DNA of 64,000 bases from Pseudogracilibacillus auburnensis (GCF_003201975.1 NZ_QJJQ01000016.1:56968-120967), one strand, 5' to 3'; positions 9,330 to 19,240 are shown, counted from the first letter of the stretch. A program made the numbers and translations. Notes: generated by a model not told the origin, from the sequence alone.

Positions 9330-10097
9330 CTATTCAACACCTAGCACTTCAACTTTCATTCCTTTTCCTTTTAAATGACTTATTACACTTTTTGGTGTCA
9401 TTATGTCCGTAATTAAGACGTCTATCTCATGTATATCAGCAGATTTAAATATGGCTACTATATCAATTTTGGAATGATCCGCCAATGCAAAACTTTTTTG
9501 CGCATTTTTAATCATCATTCTTCGAAATTCAGATTCACCCAAATGAAAATCGGTAAAACCATTTTCCAAAGATAATCCACCTACACCAATGAATGCTTTA
9601 TCAATGAAAATATCCTGTATACTTTTATTACTGATTGGGCCAGATAACGATAGTTCTTCTCCTCTTAATTCACCACCACTCAAAATAACTTTTATTTCTT
9701 TAATATTAGCTAATTCCATGGCAATCAGTAATGAATTTGTAATAACAGTTAAATTCTTTTTATGACTCAAATTTTTTGCCATCGATAATGTAGTTGTTCC
9801 TATATCTAGAAAAATCGCATCTCCATCTTCTACAAAATCAGCTGCTTTTTTTCCGATAATATCTTTTTCAACCACGCTAGTGCTATCTCTAGTGGAAAAG
9901 GAAGGTTCAATATTAGTTCTACTTAATAATGCCCCACCATGAACCTTTTTAATTAATCCTGCCTTATCTAATTCAGATAAGTCTCGGCGAACAGTTTGCC
10001 GCGTTACACCTAAGCTTTTAGATAACTCTGAAATCCGAACGGTATTTTCTTTTTCTAACTGTTCGAGTATTTTTTTATGTCGTTCTTGTTGTAACAT
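9330..10097 (-). CDS. DeoR family transcriptional repressor (second copy)
   Basis: A 255-residue DeoR protein of the same length and layout as the neighbour at 8312: winged HTH at 1-57 with VTRQTVRRDLSELDKAGLIKKVHGGA, then the sensor domain with DIGTTTLSMAKNL and TVITNSLLIAMEL. It is the last gene of the FGGY kinase - M81 - deoR series, so it most likely controls the kinase and symporter promoters. The 16-bp near-palindrome at 10182-10197 upstream is a candidate binding site for autoregulation. Confidence 0.92.
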   Translation of the reverse strand: MLQQERHKKILEQLEKENTVRISELSKSLGVTRQTVRRDLSELDKAGLIKKVHGGALLSRTNIEPSFSTRDSTSVVEKDIIGKKAADFVEDGDAIFLDIGTTTLSMAKNLSHKKNLTVITNSLLIAMELANIKEIKVILSGGELRGEELSLSGPISNKSIQDIFIDKAFIGVGGLSLENGFTDFHLGESEFRRMMIKNAQKSFALADHSKIDIVAIFKSADIHEIDVLITDIMTPKSVISHLKGKGMKVEVLGVE

Positions 10098-10181
10098 ATA
10101 TATTCACCTAAATTCTTTATATATTTACCCATTTATGATCCATACAAACGAAGAACAATTAAATATGACTAATTCTTCTTT

Positions 10182-10197
10182 TGTGAATATATTTACA
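10182..10197. promoter_or_regulatory. Candidate DeoR operator
   Basis: TGTGAATATATTTACA is palindromic except for one position pair. It lies in the 150-bp gap between the M81 gene and the second deoR gene. Assignment to DeoR is inferred from position only. Confidence 0.35.
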
Positions 10198-10247
10198 TAC
10201 TAAAAATTATATCATGTTTACAACGTTTCATCAGCTTCAATTGGCAC

Positions 10248-11750
10248 CTAGCTTTTTCCATACACAAATTCATTCATTTCTTTATTTTCTAAACTTGAAA
10301 AAGGATACACATGCTTTGACAAACGCTTAAACGGTAACGATTTTAAATCAACACTTGCTGCACCTGGCGTATCTGTATCATAAATTTGATCCGTAAATTT
10401 ACTATATGCTGCTCTAAATGAAGTACAAGCTTTCACCGTAATCAATTCATATAGTGTTGGTTCCATTCCAAATGCCCGAAATAATTGTGGGTCCCCATTT
10501 CCAAAAATATGATGGCAAACTAATACATCAATATTTCCTATGCGTAATACAGCGGAAGGCCCAATATTATTAATCATCCCACGTCCAGCAGGACCTTCCT
10601 GTACAAACGTACCATCATGTAATGATTTCACATAACACTCTACTTGTAGCGTCTCGTTCATTTCAGGAAGTTTGGTTCCACCAATAGAAAAAACCGCCTT
10701 ATTTCCAACGCCTATTTCATGCGCAAGATCTGCCGCAGGCGCATCAACAATTGCAATTGCTGTTTTTACCTTCGAACCACTTTCTAGCATTTTTTTAACA
10801 ACTGCGACACTATCACCCGTAGCCCCTGCATTCGTTGAATCTGCCGAGTCTACTAAGACAACTGGCTGGCTATTAGTATTCTTTTCTGCAATCTTAATTA
10901 CTTGATCAATCGAATATAAATTTGGTTGAAAACTTTCACGAAGATTAAATAGTTTTCGAGCTAAAAATAAAGCATACTCTTCTGCTTTCGCTTCTTCTTT
11001 TGCTATTACGATGACGGATGAAGCACCATCTTCTACATCTAACCAAGGTTGCATTTGATAGATTGAAAAATCATCAATTTCTCTATTCTTCACAAGCAAT
11101 TGACCCTCATTTATCAATGCAGCAAAAGGTCCCGACATAGTCGTATATGCACTTGCTGGTACAATCATTGGTATTTTCACTTGGACCATTTTAGGTTTGT
11201 TCACATCTAGTAAACAGGATAAACCTAATTTTCCAGTTCTATATCCTGTTTCAAAGTGATCGACATGTGGATACGTTTCATAGCCACAAATAATATTGGA
11301 ATGCTCCATCATCTTCGTTGTGATATTTGCATGCATATCTGTCGAACAAGCTAGAATGGTTTCATTTCCAACAACACTACGAATAGCTTCAATGATATAC
11401 CCTGAACAGTCTTCATGCTCTGTTGTTTCCGTTGCACCATGGAGTGAAATAAACACCGCATCAATCGATGCATGCTGATGAATAGCTTGAATCGACCTTT
11501 CAATAAATTCATCCACTACTTTCTGATCTACACGCCCACCACTCATCGTAAACATAGATATGCCAGGGATAATGTCAACATTCTTTTCTTGTAATGCTTT
11601 AAAAATGCCTCCTAAAGCACATGGTTTACCGATCAATTCGAATAGTTCCTCACCTATTGCAATACGACTTTGCTCAAAATAACTTCTTGTACACACATTT
11701 GGATTAAAGCTATTGGTCTCTTGGTGAAATTCTATTACAACTGCCTTCAT
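10248..11750 (-). CDS. M81 family metallopeptidase (MlrC-like)
   Basis: A 500-residue protein made of the N-terminal MlrC metal-binding domain and the C-terminal MlrC/DUF1485 domain. Metal-ligand candidates are seen in EFHQETNSFNP (7-17), SLHGATET, CSTDMHANIT and ETYPHVDHFETG. MlrC was named for microcystin-peptide breakdown, but most relatives sit in catabolic operons and their substrates are unknown. Here it lies between an FGGY kinase (33 bp upstream) and a DeoR gene, so a role in processing an amide- or peptide-linked carbohydrate-like compound is possible, but this is inference. Length is normal and all motifs look intact. Confidence 0.85.
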   Translation of the reverse strand: MKAVVIEFHQETNSFNPNVCTRSYFEQSRIAIGEELFELIGKPCALGGIFKALQEKNVDIIPGISMFTMSGGRVDQKVVDEFIERSIQAIHQHASIDAVFISLHGATETTEHEDCSGYIIEAIRSVVGNETILACSTDMHANITTKMMEHSNIICGYETYPHVDHFETGYRTGKLGLSCLLDVNKPKMVQVKIPMIVPASAYTTMSGPFAALINEGQLLVKNREIDDFSIYQMQPWLDVEDGASSVIVIAKEEAKAEEYALFLARKLFNLRESFQPNLYSIDQVIKIAEKNTNSQPVVLVDSADSTNAGATGDSVAVVKKMLESGSKVKTAIAIVDAPAADLAHEIGVGNKAVFSIGGTKLPEMNETLQVECYVKSLHDGTFVQEGPAGRGMINNIGPSAVLRIGNIDVLVCHHIFGNGDPQLFRAFGMEPTLYELITVKACTSFRAAYSKFTDQIYDTDTPGAASVDLKSLPFKRLSKHVYPFSSLENKEMNEFVYGKS

Positions 11751-11783
11751 AACTACTCTCCCTTTGTCATTTTCATTTTTTAG

Positions 11784-13286
11784 CTACGCATTTTTATCTT
11801 CAGAATCATTTAATGTATCGTAAATATCTTCTAATGACGGATATATTTTTTTAAATACATGGAAAAGCTTATCATATCTATTTTCATATGCTGCATTAAA
11901 ATGAAAAACCTTTTCAATTTGTATTCGTTCAGTAGACTCATCGAAATTTTGACAAACCCCTAACCCAATCAGTGCACAATAAGCAGTTCCAATTGATCCT
12001 GCATGTCGGGGATTCTCTGGAACATGAACAGGGATTTTAAGAATATTTGCCATCATTTGCATCCAGATATCACTACTAGCGCCTCCACCTACGACACGAA
12101 TCGAATCAATTGTATGTCCAGTCTCATTGATATAATGTTCAATCTTCCAACGTAACATATAACATATTCCCTCCATAATCGCGGCCATAAAATGTCTACG
12201 ATCATGTTGATTCGTTATATTTAGAAAGACAGCTTTTGCATTTTTGGACAAAGGACTTAATTCACCATGAATCCACGGTGTTGCAATTAAATTTTCTGAA
12301 CCTGGTGTGACATCTTCAATATCTTTTGTAATAAAATGATAAATATCGTCACCATACTTTTCTTTCTCCATCTTGTAAAATTGTTTAATTCCCCAATCAA
12401 ATGTTAAACCTGCTGATTGAATCGCATAGATAGTTAATTCGTTATCTTTATCAAACGATTGATATAATTCTCCATCCTTGTTCTTACGATCTTTTGTTAG
12501 CGTACAAAACCAACCTGATGATCCAAGATAAATATGATTACTTCCCATACTGCTACATCCAGCACCGATTGCTACAGCAGGTATATCTCCACATCCCCCA
12601 AATACTGGCGTACCTTCAAGAAGTCCTAATTGTTTAGCCGCCTCGTTTGTTAGCTCTCCTACTTTTTCAGTTGGCAGGACGAGAGGAGGAAATTTATCTA
12701 TATTTAAGTCAGCTGCTTCTAAGATTTTATTATAGTACGTTTGTAAACTTTCTTTTTTTGCATAAACTAAGTTATTGGTTAGATCAACCGCCTTTACTCC
12801 CGTTGCTTTAAACTTTAAATACGAATTCACTTCAAGAAATTGATCAGTTTTTTCATAAATGTCTGGTAAATTCTCTTTCACCCACATTAGCCTAGGCCAA
12901 TATTCTTGTTGATGCATGACATCCGTATTTAATTTTCTATTCAATTTTTCTGCCTGCTCTTTGGCACGTCCATCAAGCCAAATAATATTATGATATAAAA
13001 CGTTATCATCCTCATCTAAAGGAATGATACCTTTCCATTGTGTTCCAAATACAATTCCTTTCACCTGTTCTTTTTGTACTCCTAGTTGTTGGATCGCCTT
13101 TTTTGTCGTAATGCTAACGGCATCCCAATAATCTTCTGGATTTTGTTCCGCCCAACCAGCCTTCGGATTTAATAGAGGATAACTTTCTGTAGAAACACTG
13201 CATATTTCTCCTTGAAAATTTACCAATGTCGCTTTAACTGCACTTGTTCCACAGTCAAAAGATATGATATATGATTCATTCATCAT
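11784..13286 (-). CDS. FGGY family carbohydrate kinase
   Basis: A 500-residue xylulokinase/ribulokinase-like kinase. Domain I starts with SYIISFDCGTSAVKATLV (phosphate 1 loop), the hinge shows GGCGDIPAVAIGAG, and domain II carries RVVGGGASSDIWMQMMANI, the FGGY signature. I place the start at 13284-13286 rather than at an in-frame codon 72 bases upstream, because AAGGGG lies five bases before it and family members begin here. It should phosphorylate a sugar or polyol imported by the symporter at 13724; its product would suit the glpA-like oxidase. First gene of a kinase-M81-deoR unit under a cre site. Confidence 0.88.
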   Translation of the reverse strand: MMNESYIISFDCGTSAVKATLVNFQGEICSVSTESYPLLNPKAGWAEQNPEDYWDAVSITTKKAIQQLGVQKEQVKGIVFGTQWKGIIPLDEDDNVLYHNIIWLDGRAKEQAEKLNRKLNTDVMHQQEYWPRLMWVKENLPDIYEKTDQFLEVNSYLKFKATGVKAVDLTNNLVYAKKESLQTYYNKILEAADLNIDKFPPLVLPTEKVGELTNEAAKQLGLLEGTPVFGGCGDIPAVAIGAGCSSMGSNHIYLGSSGWFCTLTKDRKNKDGELYQSFDKDNELTIYAIQSAGLTFDWGIKQFYKMEKEKYGDDIYHFITKDIEDVTPGSENLIATPWIHGELSPLSKNAKAVFLNITNQHDRRHFMAAIMEGICYMLRWKIEHYINETGHTIDSIRVVGGGASSDIWMQMMANILKIPVHVPENPRHAGSIGTAYCALIGLGVCQNFDESTERIQIEKVFHFNAAYENRYDKLFHVFKKIYPSLEDIYDTLNDSEDKNA

Positions 13287-13304
13287 TTCTGCCCCTTCCC
13301 ATGA

Positions 13305-13318
13305 TAAAAACGTTAACA
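13305..13318 (+). promoter_or_regulatory. cre site (CcpA), FGGY kinase leader
   Basis: TAAAAACGTTAACA matches the consensus TGWAANCGNTNWCA at 13 of 14 positions. It sits 19 bases before the kinase start codon, downstream of its promoter, where CcpA can block elongation. Confidence 0.5.
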
Positions 13319-13330
13319 TGTCATCATAAC

Positions 13331-13344
13331 TATAGTATACTATA
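13331..13344. promoter_or_regulatory. 14-bp perfect palindrome in the kinase promoter
   Basis: TATAGTATACTATA is fully self-complementary. On the minus strand it overlaps a likely -10 box (TTGAAA, 18-base spacer, TATAGT). A repressor such as the neighbouring DeoR could bind here; being AT-rich, it could also be partly chance. Confidence 0.35.
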
Positions 13345-13559
13345 TCATTCGCTTTCAAAAAGTTTTATTTTGTTGCTTATTTTTACATTTTGTAATTTCA
13401 GTATTGCTAAAACTTACTTTATTGTCAAAGAAAATGTATCCTATAAAATCAATAATAACTTTCCTCGAAAAGCCCAATGATGCAAGTAATTATATCATTA
13501 ACCATACTACATACATTCGTTAAGTTCCCTCCCAAAAATCAAATTATTTAAAAATTATA

Positions 13560-13587
13560 TTGACAATCATTACTTTTACGATAAAAT
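13560..13587 (+). promoter_or_regulatory. Sigma-A promoter of the symporter gene
   Basis: TTGACA (13560-13565), a 16-base spacer and TAAAAT (13582-13587). It leaves a leader of about 130 nt before the symporter start. The remaining DNA between the divergent kinase and symporter genes is AT-rich with nothing else I can name. Confidence 0.6.
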
Positions 13588-13723
13588 AAAGTTTATATTA
13601 CGGAAAATAAAGATACAAAAAACAACATTTTGGAAAGGTGTGGAGATTGTACTTACTAATTCGCATTTAATGTAAGAGCTTTCATTTTTAGGTTACTATT
13701 TTTTTTAGACTGGAGTGGTTCAT

Positions 13724-15202
13724 TTGGTTGAAAAGTATATTATGGTTGGTTTATTTTTAGCTATCTTAATTTTTATTTCTTATAAATCATATAAGAGGAT
13801 AAAGAATTATAATGATTATAACTTGGCAGGTAGGAATACTAATTTACCGACACTAGTCGCTACGTTAGGTGCTGCAGAATTTAATACTGCAACTCTTATC
13901 GGAGGAGCTTCGGTTGCATATATGTACGGTACTGTTGGGATCTGGTATACATCCCTAATTTTCATTCCTGTTTTTGGCATTTATGCATTTACAGTCGCAA
14001 AAAGATATAGACGACTTAACATCAGTACGATTGCAGAATTTTTTGATGTACGATTTAAAGGAAAAAATTCGGAATTGACAAGAGCTTTAGCTAGTTTAGT
14101 TACGCTTAGCTTTACTTGGATAGCACCTGCAACTTATTTAGCAGGATTATCTGTAATAGGAACTGTCTTATTAGGAATCGATCCACTATGGATGGTGATA
14201 GGTATAACGATTATTTGTTTAATCTTAAGTTTAGCTGGTGGACTCTTAACCGCTATATCTTTTGATGTTGTAGCTTATATTATGATTCTAATATTTATTC
14301 CTGTCTTGCTATTTGTTGGTTGGAACGTGTCTGGTGGAATTAGTTCATTATCAACAGTATATGAGGCGAAGTTTTTATCTTTTAAACCTATCTGGGATCT
14401 TGAGAATTATGGATTTGCTGCTATATTAACTTGGGCATTACAAAATATTCTCTTATACATTGCAGCCCCTTGGTATGGCCAAAGAATATTTTCTGCCAAA
14501 AATGAGAAAATTGCTTATAAAGCGATGCTAATCAATACAGTATTAATTGTTGTACTTTATGGGTGTGTAGCATTAACCACTATGTTTACTAGAGCAGTTT
14601 TGCCAGATCTAGATAGTGCCGAATATGCTCTCCCTACATTGGTATTAAATTATTTACCGTCCATTTTACAAGGTTTCTTACTTGTAACACTTCTTTTAGT
14701 TGGAATAAGCACAATGATAGCTATTTGGAATTCAGCTGTATCCATTGTAATCAATGATATTGTAAAAAGGTATTTTGCTAAGAACAAAACGGACAAGTAC
14801 TATATCAATGCTAGTAGAATCGTATTTATTATCCTTGGAATTTCCACACTAGTATTTGCATTAACATTTGTCGGTAATATATTATTAGCTCTTACTTATA
14901 TTTCTGTCTATACTGCTCTCTTAGCTTTCCCGATTTTGGCAGGATTCTTTTGGAAAAGATTTAATACACAAGCGGCTTTATATTCTTTAGTCGTCGGTGT
15001 CATTTATGTAACGATTGCCTTGTTAAATAATTTCCCATATCATTTAATCAGTCCAATTGGCGTATTACTAAGTATCATTACTGGGGTACTAGTTACATTC
15101 TTAACTAAAACAGAAGAAAACTCAGAATATGTAAAAGCATTCTACAAAATGGTTGAAAATAAAGTAGATGATTCTGACTCTAATTTAGGGTCTACTGAAT
15201 AA
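13724..15202 (+). CDS. Sodium:solute symporter family protein
   Basis: About 490 residues with some 13 membrane helices, of the SSS (PutP/SglT) family, which couples solute uptake to Na+. The first cytoplasmic loop shows NYNDYNLAGRNTNLPTLVAT and the following helix AAEFNTATLIGGAS, the usual place of the Na2 site. The start is probably TTG at 13724, since GGAGTGG lies five bases before it; GTG at 13715 or ATG at 13742 are alternatives. It is transcribed away from the FGGY kinase and shares its control region, so it is the likely importer of the kinase substrate. Confidence 0.85.
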   Translation: MVEKYIMVGLFLAILIFISYKSYKRIKNYNDYNLAGRNTNLPTLVATLGAAEFNTATLIGGASVAYMYGTVGIWYTSLIFIPVFGIYAFTVAKRYRRLNISTIAEFFDVRFKGKNSELTRALASLVTLSFTWIAPATYLAGLSVIGTVLLGIDPLWMVIGITIICLILSLAGGLLTAISFDVVAYIMILIFIPVLLFVGWNVSGGISSLSTVYEAKFLSFKPIWDLENYGFAAILTWALQNILLYIAAPWYGQRIFSAKNEKIAYKAMLINTVLIVVLYGCVALTTMFTRAVLPDLDSAEYALPTLVLNYLPSILQGFLLVTLLLVGISTMIAIWNSAVSIVINDIVKRYFAKNKTDKYYINASRIVFIILGISTLVFALTFVGNILLALTYISVYTALLAFPILAGFFWKRFNTQAALYSLVVGVIYVTIALLNNFPYHLISPIGVLLSIITGVLVTFLTKTEENSEYVKAFYKMVENKVDDSDSNLGSTE

Positions 15203-15309
15203 ACAGAAATCCCATCTAAATCAATAGTTTGTACACGTTTTACTCGATATAAAGTGCAAGGGTTTTGACTGTTTTACCAAAAAACCTTTGCACATGTAAT
15301 GAACTAATC

Positions 15310-15455
15310 TAGTTGTCTGGAGCGAAAGTGACTGACTCCAGCGGGAAAAGCTCGAGTCTGAAGACCCCGAAGGAAGTGGTTTTCTTCCGAGGAGGCTGAA
15401 GCCGTGCCCGCGGAAAGCATGTCACATTTCGCGGAAGACAACGGTGAGATGGAAA
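15310..15455. repeat. Bacillaceae GC-rich intergenic repeat, copy 1
   Basis: A GC-rich block in an otherwise AT-rich gap, with the recurring modules GACTCCAGCGGGAAAAGC, AGACCCCGAAGGAAG, GAGGAGGCTGAAG and CCCGCGGAAAGC, then CATTTCGCGG. The same modules occur in reverse order and orientation in the copy at 33815-34145. Similar elements are scattered in many Bacillaceae genomes and are non-coding; their function and way of moving are not known. Confidence 0.75.
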
Positions 15456-15540
15456 GTAATTTAGTTGTTCAGCAGACCCTAATTTAAGTAATAATTAAGA
15501 TAAATATCATGACAAGTTTATCTAATTGTAGCTAAAACAT

Positions 15541-15589
15541 AAAAATTCCTGAATCAAAAAGTTCGTAAACTTTTCATTCAGGAATTTTT
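15541..15589. terminator. Long bidirectional terminator
   Basis: A 14-bp perfect inverted repeat AAAAATTCCTGAAT / ATTCAGGAATTTTT, with an inner AAAAGTT / AACTTTT stem in the loop. It lies between the convergent symporter and M20 amidohydrolase genes and has T runs on both strands. Confidence 0.85.
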
Positions 15590-15863
15590 GGTTTGATAAA
15601 CGTCTGAAAACTTCTTTCGCTAGAAATGTCTCGTATCTACTAAAAAAGTACTGGAATAGATGGTGAACATATAGTGTTTATCCTAATTTCACCCTTTGCA
15701 CAGTCTAATGTAGCTATTTTTGTTAAACCAATTATGTATATTGAGATCCTACAAAAGCTCCTAGTCCTTATGAATCTTGTGATTTGTTGAAAATGAATTC
15801 ACTAAGGGTTGCTGAACAATAAAAAGGCAAAGATAAACTCATGCATAATCTTAGGATATGAAT

Positions 15864-17105
15864 CTATAAATTAGTATCAAAATAAATTAGTGCATTAGCT
15901 AGAGCGTGGACTCCTTTAGCAACTTGTCTATATTCAGTCCACTCTTCTGGACAATGGCTTTTCCCATTTTTACTTGGAACAAAAATCATTCCAACAGGAG
16001 CAATTTTTGCAATTTGGTTGGCATCATGGCCCGCTCCACTCGGTAAATCGATAGTTTTCCCTATCACTTTACAAGACTCCCTAATACCATGTAAAATATT
16101 AAAGTTTATTTTAACAGGATCAGAATAAGATAATTCTTGAATTTCTATATGAATATCTCTCTTATTTTTGATACTTTGTATATGTTCTTTAATAAATTGA
16201 ACCATTTGATCTAATACATCATCACTAATTGATCTCAATTCAAATTCCAATATTATTTCCCCGGGTATAATATTGGAGCCATTTGGTTTGGAGAAAATAC
16301 GTCCTACTGTACCAACGGCAGGTTCTTCATAATTTTGATTGGCCACTTTTTCTATAGATAGAATTACTTCTGATGCAGCTGAAAGAGCATCATATCTCAT
16401 ATTCATTGGTGTTGTCCCCGCATGATTCGGTTGCCCTTTAATGACAACTTTATAACGGCGGATGCCAACAATTCCAGTAACAGCCCCTATATCATTTTCT
16501 GTTTTATCTAAGACAGGTCCCTGCTCAATATGTAGCTCCATATATAAAGAGAGATCGCCTTTCTGGAGAGCTTCATTCTGAATATTTTCCGGTCTGCCTC
16601 CTATCATTGAAATCCCTTTTTCAAGCTTTAATCCTTCCAAATTATCTCTAGATAATTGTTCTTCCGTTAACATACCAACCATACCACGACTTCCAATTGT
16701 AGAAATTCCAAATTCACTTGCTTCTTCAGCCGTAAAATCTACAATTAGTAATGTATGGTTCAACTCGATATCTAGTTCATTTAATTGACGGACAATTTCA
16801 ATTCCTGCTAACACTCCTATAATTCCATCAAACCGTCCGCCGCCTATTACAGAGTCCGTGTGAGAACCTATCATAATAGGTGCTAAGCTCGGAACTTTTC
16901 CTGTACGTTTACCAATTAAATTGGAGGCAGCATCTATATAAACTTCTAAACCTAACGTTTCCATTTCCCTATACAACCATCCTCTACTTTCTTTATAATA
17001 TTTAGTGAATGGTCTTCGAGTATATCCTGGATAGCTTTTATCAATCATTTTAGATAAAGTGGCTATATCATCTTTTAATCTTTCTTCGTTTATATTAAAA
17101 AGCAA
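15864..17105 (-). CDS. M20 family Zn-dependent hydrolase (allantoate amidohydrolase/N-carbamoyl amino acid hydrolase type)
   Basis: A 413-residue amidohydrolase of the AllC/HyuC group, which cleaves N-carbamoyl (ureido) compounds to ammonia, CO2 and an amino compound. Two-metal ligands are visible: GSHTDSV (His, near 81), GGRFDGIIG (Asp), DFTAEEASEFG (Glu-Glu, near 130) and MELHIEQGPVLD (His, near 193); GAGHDANQIA is the C-terminal His motif. The start is TTG behind GGAAGGA. Last gene of the IclR-controlled ureide operon, where it would finish the breakdown started by the cyclic amidohydrolases. Exact substrate unknown. Confidence 0.85.
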   Translation of the reverse strand: MLFNINEERLKDDIATLSKMIDKSYPGYTRRPFTKYYKESRGWLYREMETLGLEVYIDAASNLIGKRTGKVPSLAPIMIGSHTDSVIGGGRFDGIIGVLAGIEIVRQLNELDIELNHTLLIVDFTAEEASEFGISTIGSRGMVGMLTEEQLSRDNLEGLKLEKGISMIGGRPENIQNEALQKGDLSLYMELHIEQGPVLDKTENDIGAVTGIVGIRRYKVVIKGQPNHAGTTPMNMRYDALSAASEVILSIEKVANQNYEEPAVGTVGRIFSKPNGSNIIPGEIILEFELRSISDDVLDQMVQFIKEHIQSIKNKRDIHIEIQELSYSDPVKINFNILHGIRESCKVIGKTIDLPSGAGHDANQIAKIAPVGMIFVPSKNGKSHCPEEWTEYRQVAKGVHALANALIYFDTNL

Positions 17106-17196
17106 TTCGAAAGTCCTTCCTTTCTTTCAGTCAGTTTTGTAAAATGCATATAAAATTATTATTTTTTCACAATAAAAAGTATAAATATCCTCTTCT

Positions 17197-18555
17197 TCAA
17201 TCAAACTTTGCATGAACAAATTCTCCAACACCTTTATTAACTGCTATTTCACCATTGTAAACTTCTTGTCCTCTTACAAATGTATTCAATATTTTTCCAT
17301 TAACTTCTTTACTATTGTAAGGACTCCATTCGGAACTTGTATGCATTTTTGATTCATCGATTTCCCAAGTAATATTGGGATCTATAATAATAAAATCAGC
17401 ATCATAACCAACCTGAATTTTGCCTTTACGATGCCCGAGACCAAATCTCTTAGCTGGATTTTCAGATAATAACTTTGCTAGTTGCTGAATCGTTATTCTA
17501 TTTTTATGAACTCCCTCACTGTATAACAAATGAAAGAGCACTTCTACCCCTGGAGCACCAGAAGAATTATCAAAAATATTTTCATTTTGTTTCTGTTCTA
17601 GCAGCCATGGTGCATGGTCGGAAGTAACCATATCGATTTTTCCTTGCGATAATTGGTTCCATAATCCTTCTTTATCCTTTTCAGTGCGTAAAGGTGGATT
17701 AATTTTCCCTTTCGCCTTTAAAACTTTCATATCCTCTTCTGATAATGTTAAATAATGTGTACACGTCTCAGCTGTTACATCTAGATTATTTTCCTTATAA
17801 TATTCGATTAATTCGAAAACCCTTGGAAAAGTACAATGATACAAATGTAGTTTTACTCTAGAATAATGAGCTAGCTCCAACACTGTTAATACAGCTGTTG
17901 ATTCCGCTACTTTTGGTCTACTTTTACAATGTGATAATGGGTCATTCCCATTCGCTATATTTTTCTCGATAAATTTAGTAACTATTGAATCTGTTTCTGC
18001 ATGAACTCCAACTGGTCTTCCCGTATCGCGAATCTTATGAAAAGCGTTAAATAACTCTCCTTCTTCAATCTTCGGAAAACGAACAGGATGAGTGTTGAAT
18101 AAAGATACTTTAAATCCACAAGCTCCCGCTTCAGCTAATAACGGAACTTGATCTAATCCATTTTTTGGAGCGATTGTAGCTAACATTGCCACATCAACAT
18201 ATGTTTCGTTTTCAATGAGGTTTTTCTTCGCTTCAAATAATTCACTTGTACAAATTAATTTATCTGCATCATAAGGCATTTCTATTATCGTTGTTACACC
18301 ACCAGCTGCTGCAGAACGTGTTGCATTACCAAACCCTTCTTCGATCGAACTATAGCAATGTACATGTGCATCAATGACCCCCGGAAAAATGATTTTGTCG
18401 GTAGCATCAATAAATTTAGAAGCTTTTAATTCTTCACTTGTTGGTTTAATACTCGAAATAGCTGAGACCTTGCCTTCTTTAATCGTTAAATATGAGTTGT
18501 ATAAAATGTCATCCGTTAAAATTAAATTTCCTTTTACAATCAAATCTTTATCCAT
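17197..18555 (-). CDS. Dihydroorotase/allantoinase-family cyclic amidohydrolase
   Basis: A 452-residue metal-dependent cyclic amidohydrolase like AllB, opening five-membered rings such as allantoin or hydantoins. The binuclear metal motif is GVIDAHVH (about 60), the bridging lysine is in CGFKVSLF (about 150), later ligands are in GVHAETDS, LYHCTFP and VTSDHAPW. I chose ATG at 18553-18555 because AAGGG lies nine bases before it; two more upstream ATGs overlap that site. It follows the TRAP membrane genes by 190 bp and precedes the AllC-like gene. Confidence 0.85.
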   Translation of the reverse strand: MDKDLIVKGNLILTDDILYNSYLTIKEGKVSAISSIKPTSEELKASKFIDATDKIIFPGVIDAHVHCYSSIEEGFGNATRSAAAGGVTTIIEMPYDADKLICTSELFEAKKNLIENETYVDVAMLATIAPKNGLDQVPLLAEAGACGFKVSLFNTHPVRFPKIEEGELFNAFHKIRDTGRPVGVHAETDSIVTKFIEKNIANGNDPLSHCKSRPKVAESTAVLTVLELAHYSRVKLHLYHCTFPRVFELIEYYKENNLDVTAETCTHYLTLSEEDMKVLKAKGKINPPLRTEKDKEGLWNQLSQGKIDMVTSDHAPWLLEQKQNENIFDNSSGAPGVEVLFHLLYSEGVHKNRITIQQLAKLLSENPAKRFGLGHRKGKIQVGYDADFIIIDPNITWEIDESKMHTSSEWSPYNSKEVNGKILNTFVRGQEVYNGEIAVNKGVGEFVHAKFD

Positions 18556-18748
18556 AACCATCATCCCTTGTATAGTTTAGAAATTTTAACTTTTATATAC
18601 CTCCCATTTAATTGAATAGTTAACTTGTTAACCTCCATAATTCACCAATATAACTTTGTTTACAATTTTTTTTGGCAACAATTCGATCATATTAATCGAT
18701 TCATGCTTCAAAAACCTAGTTTTGCGAACATTATTATCGAACCTATGA

Positions 18749-19240
18749 TTACACAGAGTCTGGTTTTACTATTTTCATCATTCTGCCAATTATATTGATA
18801 AGAGTGTGAATAAACATAGATGCCGAACCAACTAAAATAGACATATAAGGAAAAGCCATTGATATTTGTAAAACTGGAGTTTTCGTAGATTTTACTTGTC
18901 CAACTAAATCTATACTTTTAATCATTAAAATGTATAAGAAAACTAAAATAATCGTATCGATTACAATAATAATAAACTCTCGATATTTCACTGGTATTAA
19001 ATCTCTAAATACTGTTATAGCTAGATGTTCATCCTTAGCTGAGGTTAAACTCGCACCTAAGAAAATTAACCATGTAAATAAATATCTCGCTAGTTCTTCT
19101 GCCCAAGGTATTGGGATATGGAGTACATATCGATAGAGTACTTGGATTATTACTAATAAAAGCATCACCATGAACATGAGCACTAATACTTTTGATGTGA
19201 TATATTCAATACCTTTCTTAATAGCATTTAAATATTTCAT
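18749..19240 (-). CDS. TRAP transporter small permease (DctQ family)
   Basis: 163 residues with four membrane helices, of the DctQ family. The marker VLYRYVLHIPIPWAEELARYLFTWLIFLG matches the conserved region of these subunits. It forms the membrane part of a sodium-driven TRAP importer with the DctM gene 42 bp upstream and the DctP lipoprotein at 20820. TRAP systems take up organic anions and ureides without ATP. Confidence 0.9.
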   Translation of the reverse strand: MKYLNAIKKGIEYITSKVLVLMFMVMLLLVIIQVLYRYVLHIPIPWAEELARYLFTWLIFLGASLTSAKDEHLAITVFRDLIPVKYREFIIIVIDTIILVFLYILMIKSIDLVGQVKSTKTPVLQISMAFPYMSILVGSASMFIHTLINIIGRMMKIVKPDSV

